A stretch of 64,000 nt of DNA. Origin: Pholis gunnellus. Its lineage: Eukaryota > Chordata > Actinopteri > Perciformes > Pholidae. Numbering within the stretch: the first letter of the stretch is position 1; the number at the start of each line of letters is the position of its first letter. Position numbers and translations under genes: made by a program. The notes below the pieces were generated by a model. The model searched no databases, was not told the DNA's origin, and was given only the letters and a program-made list of their open reading frames with translations. Below, piece after piece: positions 44,576-54,800 of this stretch. The stretch covers positions 3,561,478 to 3,625,477 of the forward strand of contig OU342806.1 in assembly GCA_910591455.2 (NCBI GenBank), read 5' to 3'.

Positions 44576-44581
44576 TTTATT
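44576..44581 (-). terminator. possible FMO-C poly(A) signal
   Basis: Plus TTTATT at 44576-44581 gives AATAAA on the minus strand, about 300 nt past the FMO-C stop. Confidence 0.4.
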
Positions 44582-44876
44582 TTCGGTGACACAGTATCAC
44601 CTCAAACCCCAAGATAAGAGGTGTTCCTTTTGAAAGATTGTCCACTGTGCAAAAAATAAAATACAAATAACCGGTATTTATTTCCATGTTATTTTTTGTC
44701 AAAGCCTGAGGCCATGTCCACAATACTACGTTTCCATTTATAAACACATGTGTTTTGTTACGTTTAACAATGGACAACTGATTACAGGTGTTACTGACCT
44801 TGTTGTCTGTACTAGCAGCGGTTGCTTTTGGATTCTATGTCACAAGCTGGACCTAGATTTCATCATGTTCTTGTGG

Positions 44877-47800
44877 TTAACCAGTGAAGACCCTCAGGAA
44901 AATCTTGCCCTTGTCCAGAACCTGAGCTACACCCTGCAGCACTGGAGGAACGTCATTTTTCGACAGAACGACAGCAATGGTAACAGTTCCTGCGAATATG
45001 AGCAGCCAGGGTGAAAAGAGCACAGAAGGTCGGCTCTCCGGTTCTGGTACCACCCTGGTCCTGAACGGCTGAGCCACCCGCTCCCACTGAGTGAGGATGG
45101 CCCGGCGGGCTCCGGCCCACTGTCCGGGCCCCGTGAGACGATACTGATAAGGCGTGCAGGGACCGAAGAAGACCCTGACCCAGAGCACAGGATCTCTCAG
45201 TAGTAGTCTCAGGAAGTTAGGTCGCACCCCGACCTGTGATTGGAAATCTGTCATGAAGATTGTGTCTCACAAATACAGTCCAAATGGTAACACAAGTTTA
45301 TATAGAGCTGAACTGAACTGACCTCCTCAGCCATGAAATCCAGGTACGGGATGTACTCTACCTCGAAAGCCGCCTTTTGTGGGCAAGGACAGCTGAGGAA
45401 AACATGTAAGTACATGTATGTAAAAACATGTGAGTCTTTGAAAAGTCAAAACATAATTAAATCAAAATTCTACTTTCTACAGAAACCAGCCTGAATGATG
45501 GCAGCGTGGAACGGACATCAGTGTGAAGATGACGTCTACCTTTTCATGTTTCTCTTCCTCTCACACTCAATGACCTCCAGCATTCTCTCCTCAGGTGGCA
45601 GACGGCTCAAACCTTTAGAGATAAAACGCAACAAATTGACACATTTTGCTTCTTAGCACTGAGAGTTTGTGTACATTTAAAGCTGTTTACCGGCAAAGAC
45701 CTTCACAGCCCAGCGCGCCTGCATTTCTACTATGGGCATGATTGGTCCTTTTGTCTGGAAAACACCCAAGACGGCCAGTGTGGGTTGTGATAGAGAAGGA
45801 GGAAACATTGTCCTGAAATTTTAAAAAAAGCCAGTGTTGATCCTTCAAGATGATGATATCACATTCCAATATATAACATGAATTGACATAAGCAAGACCG
45901 AAAAATAATGAGTCACTCAGAATAGGCAAAATGCTTGTAAGCTCCATTCTCTTGTTGTGTCAGACCTATTAATTAAATGAGTTATTATCGGGTTAGGGTT
46001 AATTTTGGCTTCATTAAAACATTTATAAAATGTAATTTTAAAATGTAATGCAATTTTGTATTGATCAAAATACTGAATTTATATGTGTATTTGTTAAAGT
46101 GTATTCAAAAAGGCATTTAAAAAAAGATTAATAGAATAGATTTGGGGAAAAGGTTGTTAAGTTGGACGCTCCATCTTCTCATCTAACTCAAGTATGTCAC
46201 CTTTACATCAGTAAATCTTTTTTTTTATTGCATAATATGGAGTTTCAATTCTACCTTCTTCACAAAACTAAAATCAGTAATAGATCTACAAAACTCCACC
46301 GTTTACTCACTTGTACAATGTGAGCGCTTTGTGAGGCCCCTCAGATAGCGATGAAGGCAGGAATGGGAAGTTTCTATTGTAACCTGTACAGAAGACCACG
46401 GCGTCGATGTTCTCCTCCACAGTGCCATCTTCAAACACAACTCCAGAGTCCGTGAATCGTTTCACGTCGGGTTTCATTACTACCGCCCCCTGAAGGATTC
46501 GACCAGGAAGGTCATCATTGATCACAGGCCTCCTCTCAAAAAGTCTGAAAGAGAAAGGAAATGATTGGAGTCAATACAAAGATTGGAAGTGAAATATAAA
46601 AACACATTTTCTTATTTTTGTTCATATCCTAAATTTGTTTTTACTTTGTTATATTTTTACTCACTGATTTCTGGGAGTCAACAACTTTTTGCTCTTCTTT
46701 TAGGTGAGATTAAGTGGGAGAGCACTCTTACCAAGATTACAAAAATATGCATCTTTTTTTTCCACAGCCCATACATTACGTGTCCAACGCACTAGTTTAA
46801 TATGTTAAATATGACAAACATAATGAAATGCATGCAATTATTATTTTGACCATTATCTCTGCCAGGAGGATCGGTGGTGTGTGTGCACCTCTGCGTCTGT
46901 CCACGGCTAATCTCAAGGACCTCTTGTGGTTGCGGTTACTCACACTTTCGCAAAACACCTTTTATTGCCCGTTTTATATTGCCATCGACTGCCTGCTGAC
47001 TTCAGACATAATTGTTAATTTTATCAAATTTGTGGGCTAAAATCGGTCCATCTGCTCAAATTCATTGTGCAAGTGCATTTCTTGGTGGCATCTCCCCAAA
47101 TCATGTGCCACTATATTTGCACACGGCACAATACCTGCCCTTATATAGTCTTTTGGAGGCTTTATCTTTGATAATAATAAACAAGGGGGATTCAGCATTA
47201 GGCATACCTGGGTGAGGGCATCTTTGGCTTCTCTCAACAGAAAATGAAGGGGAAATCTATAGAGGAATTTGCTGCATGAGGCCCATTATGTCACTTTCAC
47301 TTTTGTATTAACTGCTCTGGGATCCCGAGGCAGAAAGGGACAAAGGTAAAAAAAATGTGTCACCTGTGTTTGGGCTTCAGGCCGTACAGTCTGTGGTCAT
47401 ATTTTTGGTTGAGTGCTCTCTCTTCTGCCCAGTTAACCAGAGACATGGGAAGAAGCAGCATGAGGATGTGGTTGAGTCTGGTGATAACGATCATGTCCAA
47501 GGGAAGACCATTACTTGACATCCTGCCCATCACCCAGGACCCCTGCCTTGTGCTGAGAAATGTCTGTCAGAGAGAGTAAAAAGAAGGGATGTGAATAGAT
47601 GTACTATATTCTCTTGGTGCAATACGAGCTGTATAATACACAGAGGGCCTCATGCAGCAACAGTATCTTACATTTTTTCTTAAAAGAAAAAGAGAAGTCA
47701 ACTCCGGATGCACAAAATGTTCTCAGCCAACCAAATCTGCTCTCAAAGTTCAGCTGAATAATGAATCCCACTTTATCACACATTTGAGGCATGTGGCTGA

Positions 47801-49636
47801 TTATTATTAGATGTAATTAGCCCTCTAGATACTATATTAGGGCAGGTGTTGTTGCCCAAGAATTGGAGAGATGCCACCAAAAAAGGGCTGGAAGCAGAAG
47901 AACTTCAGTAGTAGAGAAATTGAGGTTCTGTTAAATAAACTTCAATTAAACGTGATTTTCCAGAGCGCCAGAACTGGCATTACAGGAAAATAAAAAAGCA
48001 ATGTAGAGCAGTATGTAAATCATGAATCATCCACAGCCCAGACTTCTTAAAGTCTTAATTGCCCATGAATTTAATAATCCAACCATTATAAAACATTACA
48101 ATCTGAATTTGATTATATGATATCCATGCATTTTTTTTATGTTCTTCAAATTATAAACTTTTTATTAATAACTAGAAAAACATGTGTTTTTTTTCTACAC
48201 CACTCGTAAACTGTTCTCTTATCTAAGACAAGAGCAGAAATAAGAAAACATCGGTGAATCCCAGAAACCAACGGGTACTAACCAAATATGAACAAATCGG
48301 ATTGGATGCAAACAAAATAGAGGAAATCTGTTTTTGTATCGCTTCTTGCACAAGGCCTATTGTTTTCATCTGTCTACGGTCAACTGGCAAAAAAACGTCT
48401 TCATATTTCTTAAGTGTGATTTATGCTTTCCACATCTCCGAGGGTAGCGAGTGGCAGGTTTTTCCAAACGTTTCCTTATCACGATTCTATATCAGCTAAT
48501 GTCTGTGGCGACCGTCCTCACGGAAAGCTTACCTTCTCTGCAGATCGACTGATCTCCACTGCAATATCTCCTCCAGAATTGCCCAGGCCAACCACCACCA
48601 CCCTCTGTCCTCTGCGGGCATCTGTGTCTCTATATTGCAAGCTGTGAAGACACCTTCCAGTAAAAGTCTCGTATCCTGGAGAGATGCAGATGTTGCAACG
48701 GATCAAAGCAATTGCAAGAGGTCCTTGCAAGAATGTACAGATGTCAAGTAAATCCACCCACTTTCCTCACTTGAAAAGTGTTATCCATTAGTTTACTGAC
48801 CTTGAAAGTCTGATAGGGGTAAGGCTGGTTGGGTGTACTGGCCTGTGCACACCATGACGGCATCAAACACGTGTCTCTCCTCTCCATCCCCGTTCTTGGT
48901 CACTATGTCCCACTGACCGGACTCAGAGAAATCTGGCCTCTGTGTAACACTCCTCACTGTGGTCTGAAGCACAAGTGTTCAAATTCACACAAACACATGC
49001 GTTAAAAAAGTTTGACTTTACACAATACGTTGTAAAAACCTGTGAAAAGACAGAGACGCTCGTGGCTTGACGACCTGGAAACGAATGTATCTGAGCAGGT
49101 CAAAGTGATCAGCGTAGAGCCTGAAGTACTGCAGCAGCTGGGAGTTGTGCATGTAGTTGGGATAGTCTGCAGGCATGGGAAAATCACTGAAGCACATCAT
49201 CTCTTTGGAGGTGTTGGCCACTAAGGAGCGATAGATGCTGGATCGCGCTGGCTCAGGCGACTCCTGAAGGAAAACCAAGCATAGAAATAAAAAAAATAAA
49301 ATCACTCGGATATGGATTTTTCAGTTTTTAATCAAAAGTCTTGATAATCAAAAGCTACACAATCTTTGTTCATATACAATAAATGCTAGACTTGTTCTAG
49401 ATGTGGTGGAAAGCTCGTTGGCCATTCATCATCATAAGACAAATCCTGAACGGGCAACAGGGTTAATATGTGGGATACTTGTTTTAAACTGTGGCCTCAC
49501 TCACCTTAAATTTCCACAGGCCGCCAATGTCATCACTGCTTTCAAAGCAGACCGGCTCTAGTCCTTCTTCAACACATGTCTTGATACAAGTCAGACCAGA
49601 ATTGCCTGCTCCAATAACTGCCACACGTCGGACCAT
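44877..49636 (-). CDS. flavin-containing monooxygenase, copy C
   Basis: Coding exons 5' to 3': 49636-49505, 49263-49075, 48963-48801, 48675-48533, 47563-47364, 46544-46311, 45812-45691, 45612-45540, 45392-45323, 45233-44877. They total 1683 nt, 560 aa, in frame. Seen: MVRRVAVIGAGNSG (FAD site), EGLEP, FTGRCLHSLQY (FMO motif), VVVVGLGNSGGD (NADPH site), FCTGY at 327-331 where most FMOs have FATGY, PCTPYQYRLTGPGQW, and a hydrophobic tail PWLLIFAGTVTIAVVL. It is the most divergent in structure: exon 7 is whole at the site split in A, B and D but is cut 86-98 nt further on (after LY, within K), and the last exon is cut after MAEE by an 89-nt intron. Exon 6 lies between inverted Harbinger-like copies. 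The protein is intact, so probably active. Confidence 0.94.
46850..47284 (-). mobile_element. Harbinger-like element, copy 1 (inverted)
   Basis: Right edge TTGCTGCATGAGGCCC (47269-47284) is the exact inverse of the left edge of copy 2. Read on the minus strand, it shares further landmarks with copy 2: CATGCAGCAA, GCTGAATCCC, TATATAAGGGCAGGTATTGT and GGAGATGCCACCAA. It lies in FMO-C intron 6. The left limit is a guess. No intact transposase frame is present. Confidence 0.6.
47645..48356 (+). mobile_element. Harbinger-like element, copy 2
   Basis: Starts GGGCCTCATGCAGCAA (47645-47660) and may end near TTGCACAAGGCC (about 48345-48356), an imperfect inverse. At 47871-47993 a 40-codon frame, MPPKKGWKQKNFSSREIEVL and on to GITGK, resembles the start of the Myb/SANT-like protein of PIF/Harbinger transposons (family knowledge). 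It then breaks with a stop. It lies in FMO-C intron 5. Confidence 0.6.
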
Positions 49637-49889
49637 TGCTGAGCACTGAGAAAACAAGACTAATAGCAATCAGCCAAAATCCGGCAAGAACTGGATGCCG
49701 GACCCCAGGATGGTGCTCAAACTGCCTAAAGTGACATCGCTGACTAGGATAGACCCATGAATGTCAGCTCAAAATGTTTTTGCTAATCCATCAAGTAGAT
49801 GTCTAGCTAGTTTCCAGAATACATGAAAACTAAAAAAAACAGACCTGCTGGTGGAGCATAAAGAAAAGTCAAAGGATCATTTTCCTATC

Positions 49890-50065
49890 GAGGGACCTTG
49901 AATATCCACAGCAAATTCCACAGCAATCCTTCCAATAGTTAAGATATTTCACTCAATATCAAGCTAAATGAAACAAGGTTCATCCTGTGGGGAACACGAA
50001 CGCTCGTACAAGATTTCATGGAAATCCATCCAGTAGTTTTTCAGACATTGTGTTGGAGAAGCTGC
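49890..50065 (+). repeat. dispersed fish repeat
   Basis: Contains TTCATGGAAATCCATCCAGT then AGTTTTTCAGACATT, near-matches to a very widespread teleost repeat (CATGGCAATCCATCCAATAG, from memory). It lies in the putative 5'UTR intron of FMO-C. Confidence 0.45.
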
Positions 50066-50709
50066 TGATAGCTAAACGTGTTCTAGAGTCCCGCCCAGAT
50101 GTAACAGTCATGTGACTGGTAATGATTATTGACCTTGTCTAATGAGGCTAGATTACCACCAGTTTTATGACATACAATTACTACAATTATTTTTAACTCT
50201 GTAAATATTATCTCAGTATCATAAAATATTATCATATGTGATCATCTTTCCAGCAGTGCCTCTTATTTTATATTAGATTTTGCTGCAAAGCAAAGCTCAA
50301 AAGAGACTCCTACTTTATTAAGACGCCACTCAAGAGTAGAACTGAACTGAAGGAGCATTTGAACAAACTGAACGTTCAAAACAACACTACAGCAGCATGC
50401 AAGTGTGAGACTACTTTTATGCTCTAGCACACAGCGAAGCAAAGCTACATGTCAAGCACTTGTAACTTTAGAAGAACAGGTAAGTTATTAAAGAACAGCA
50501 ATGATCAAGCACATCATATCATTAAGTAGTTTAAAACACTTTGTTTGAGGAAGTTGATCAGATTACATTTACAGAATGTGTATTGCGCAATTCAAGAGAG
50601 ACATTTTTGGCATTGCTGAACACTGCCGGAACACAAAGTAGAGCTCTTTATTGTTATGTTGATTAAAATAGGCTACTTTTATTGTTGAAGTCTAACAGAT
50701 TGCTCTCAC

Positions 50710-50810
50710 CTTCTCCAGTGCGCCGATTTCAAGTCTTGTGCAGCTCCGATCAAATGCCAAACAGCATGAGCTCACATGAGCTGAGCTGTCGTTTCTTGAA
50801 CCGTGTTGCA
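50710..50810 (-). promoter_or_regulatory. putative FMO-C noncoding exon 1
   Basis: On the minus strand, CGGCGCACTGGAGAAG is followed by a strong donor GTGAGAGC (plus AC at 50708-50709). The ATG exon of FMO-C has its acceptor 9 nt before the ATG (plus CT 49646-49647). The intron would be 1.06 kb. The 5' limit and the promoter are not defined; no TATA box was seen. Confidence 0.45.
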
Positions 50811-50814
50811 GGGG

Positions 50815-51580
50815 GAAGGGAGGACCTATGACTTAATGATCCATAACTTTAACCCAGTTTGCTGTCCTGGAAATGTTTGGTGAGGGAAAATGTTATTTAC
50901 TTTCTTAAGCCGTTTACTCTTTAACGGGGTTTGATGTGCATGTCAATGGTTAACTTTTCCCCTCACAGCAGATATTTTGACTTTTCACTATCACACTCAG
51001 AACTGGCAGGTTTGGATCCAAACGCAGGAAAGACACTAATGAAGAGGCAGCAAGTGTTAAATGATTTCAGGGCAAACAACTAACTCAGACTCTAAAAAGA
51101 AGAACAAACCAGAACACAAAACACTAGGAAACTAACTCTGTAACAGGCTGGACTTTCTAAAACAAAGACAGGGGAGCACTACGACTAAATACACAAGGGA
51201 CTAATGACCTAATGAAACACAGGTGTGGCAAAAAACAGGAGAGAAAACACGCAAAGACAGGAAGTGAACCAAACAAAAAATAATCCCAGACCATGAAAGT
51301 CACAGTAGGAAAAGCACAGGTGTATATAATCAAACTAGTTATGGCTGAACTCCAATGAGCCGCTTTGATTTCAAGTTTGTGTATTTTATTTTACCCTCGT
51401 TGATTCAACCAATCCTAAATAAGTATTTTTCAATCTGGGGTGAACTGTCCCTTTAAGTTCCAATGTAGTGTGGGTAAAAGTACTGTAATGGTGTGCAGGT
51501 TGATGAAAGTATGTGTTTGATATGTGGATCCTCTCTTATACTTTAAGTCAATGTTGATTTTGATACTGCAAAGAAGGGAT
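50815..51580. other. intergenic spacer FMO-C / FMO-D
   Basis: AT-rich, no gene recognised. It separates the putative FMO-C promoter from the 3' end of FMO-D. Confidence 0.5.
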
Positions 51581-51597
51581 TTTATTTGTGTTTTATT
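51581..51597 (-). terminator. FMO-D poly(A) signals
   Basis: Plus TTTATT at 51581-51586 and 51592-51597 gives two AATAAA hexamers on the minus strand, about 280-300 nt past the FMO-D stop. Confidence 0.5.
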
Positions 51598-51876
51598 GTG
51601 TTGACACACAATGTAAACCAGGATTTATACATTTCCTCTAAAACATATTTTGATAATTGTAAAAAATTGCATATCTATATCACTTATAAGGGAATGTTAA
51701 GGCATTTATGAAAACATATGGCTACATTAAGACCTCTAGCATTACTCAGCAGCTCAGACAGTGACCCATATCAGCATTCAATCACATCCTGAACAGGATT
51801 TCTATAAAGGGATCTAGAATCAGTAGATAGAGTATTTGATTTGCGAGCTTCACATCGTCTGATCATTGCAACACGT

Positions 51877-54800
51877 TCAGACTGTTTGTGGACGGAGGTT
51901 GGACAGCAGGGTGGGGATGGTGGTCGGGTTGCGCAAGTGGACGTAGTAGACGGCAGCTCCTCCAGCCGCGAGGGTCAGGCTCAGCTTAATCAGGCGGCCA
52001 GCGACGGAGGCCTCTTCTGCCTCCATCTGGACAAGATGGGAGAGAAAAAGTTACATTGAGGTTTGACTCAGGGTTGTGACTCAGGGACAGGGTCATTATA
52101 GAGTTATTTAATTTCACATAAAGCTCACAGAATGTTGAAGAAACGTTTCTGACCTTTCTTGTTTTTAAGGGCTGGAACATGCGGTCAAACTGGGTGAAGA
52201 TTGCTCTGCGGGCTCCCTCCCATTTCCCTGGTCCCCTCAAGCGGTACTGGTAGGATGTGACGGGTCCCCACAGAACCCTCTTAAACAGCGGGTAGTCTGT
52301 GAAGAAGAGCCAGAGGAGACTTGGCCGCGCCCCAATCTCTCCCGATATGTCATCCATGTAGGAAACAAAGTCCACCTGCAGCGGCGTCAGCTTCGACACA
52401 ATGTAGCTGTGGATGCATCCGACATTTGCAAGTTGCTTAAACAGGTTCAAAGTACAACAATTTGCAGCCGTTCATAGCAATTGTATCAGTCTGCCACCTG
52501 CAAGACTTACTTCAAGTCACGCCTAATTCGAAATGATGACCCTCTGAGGGCCTTCTGGCTTTCATCTGTTTCTAACTGTAGGTAAACTATTTTCTGCACA
52601 TGACAACATATTTATACATTCTTTTATTTATTTTTAGTTCTCTATTTACGTGCAGCGGTTTTAATTCATCAGATCGTTCTTTTTCTAATGTTTGAACTCT
52701 TCGTAATTTTTGCGATAATGTTTTACTCTGTTTATGTGCGACAGAGAAGCACTGTACTATACGCTTGCACTGGAACTGTCAAACATGTACTGATAGATTG
52801 CAACAGGAGTAATTGAAAAATTTATATGAGGAATAATTGATGGAAAACTCCAAAATGACATCGGGGAATCTGTTTGGAAAGACATCATGCAAAGTATGCA
52901 ATCTTAGTTAACGCTGGCTTAAAAGTTTTGTTTGCTTGTTTTTTGTAATGGCTAAAGTTAATACCATCTGGTAGGACAGGTAAACATTGCTCTCAAGCTT
53001 TCTGCGTGAGCGTTGAGCTCAGCCGTGATGGCTGAGGAGCTAAACTATTAGCCACATTTTCTCTCCATCGCTGACACGCTTCGCCGACATTGTAGCTCGC
53101 TAGAGCCTTGAAATCACAATATTTAACAACTGAATGTTTCATCCACACACAAGAAGTCACGTTGCTGTTTTATATGAGTAACAACTTTCTGTAAACAGTG
53201 GGGCATGAAATCATGGTGCAATAAGATAGCTAGCTAGCAAACTAGCTAGCTGAAGCTGCAACTTCAAGTTACGCCCTCTGTTTCAAGCTGTGCCCCTCTG
53301 CTGCAGTCCGCAGACAGACAACATTCACTCCTAATGACCAATTATCCCCCCACTCTGCAACTCAAAAGGAGCCTTTTAATGTCTTTCAGGCTACTTCTTT
53401 TTACCCACAACTCAGCTCTCGTCAACTTTATTTTATTAACTCCCTGTATGCTATGTCATTTACCCATTAATATAAAACAGAGGAAGGGACAATGGGGACA
53501 ATGTTGTTTGCAACAAGTCGTGAGGCAAAGGAATACTGGAAGTTTTACTTGTTCTCCATGTCCTTGGTGTCCTTGTCAACAGCCTTGATCATGGCCTGGT
53601 TTGAAGGCAGCTTTTTATGTCCTGAAGAGCAAAAGACAGACTGAGGTAAAGACTACTTGGAAAGACTAGTGGCAGATTAGAAACTGGACACGCCGCCTCA
53701 CCTTTGAAGACAAGTGCAACCCAGCGAGCCTGCATTTCAGCCTGGGCCATGATGGCTCCGAGGGCATGGATGAAACCCACGACAGCCAGAGTGGGATGCT
53801 CCAGGTTGGGAGGAAAGATGTGCTTGTACAAACCCACACGGTGCCCAGACTTGTACACAGCACTGCTCGGCATGTAAGGAAAACCGTAGTTGTAACCTGT
53901 GGCGAACACGATTTTATCCACCTGTAATGAGGAGAGGATGAGTTAGAGATAAGCTTAAATTGTGCTGGGCATAAAAAGAAAAGACAGTATTGTCGGAAAC
54001 AAAGTTCTCGAACGTTTTCCACAGCGCTGCCATCCTCAAACACCACGGTGGAGCCACGGATCTCCTTCACGTTTGGTTTGAGGATGACCGACCCGGACAG
54101 AAGCTTAAAAGGCAGATCATCGTTGATCACTGGGATCTGACTGAAGAGTCTGAGGGGGCAGCAGAAGAAAGAAGAATGGAGAACAAGGTAGTTACGGTCA
54201 AATAAGTATTGTACATCCACAGATTCAACACATTTTTCTTCATTATGCAAGTTGTTTATTGCCTGCACACTTTGTGTGGTCCCTACAGCACCTACCTGTG
54301 TTTGGGTTTGAGGGCATACATGGTGTGGTCATACATGGCGTTGAGTTTCTTCTCGCCGAGCCAGTTAAGGACTCTGATAGGCAACAGCTGGAAGACGATG
54401 TGGACAAAGCGCGTGTTGTACTTCATGTCAACGGGTAGGCCATTGTCAGAAACCTGGCGGATGATCCAAGCACCACGACGAGTGCTCAAATACACCTGCA
54501 GAACGAGAGCAACAGTACGGCATCAACATTCGTGAATTATGTTAAAGAAGGAGAGAGAAAAGAGCAATAAGAAGACTCCCCAACCTGCTCTGCCACTCTG
54601 CTGCTCTCCACGGCGATGTCGCTTCCTGAGTTACCGATGCCGATGACCACCACTCTTTTCCCGTGCATGTCCTCGGGCCCCTTGTAGTCCCAGCTGTGGG
54701 AGTATTTCCCTTCAAATGTCTCAATCCCTGCAAAACAGCAGAATGATTGCTTCATATGTTGTGTTTCTCTATTTCTCTATTTTTTTGCTATGAGACGGAC

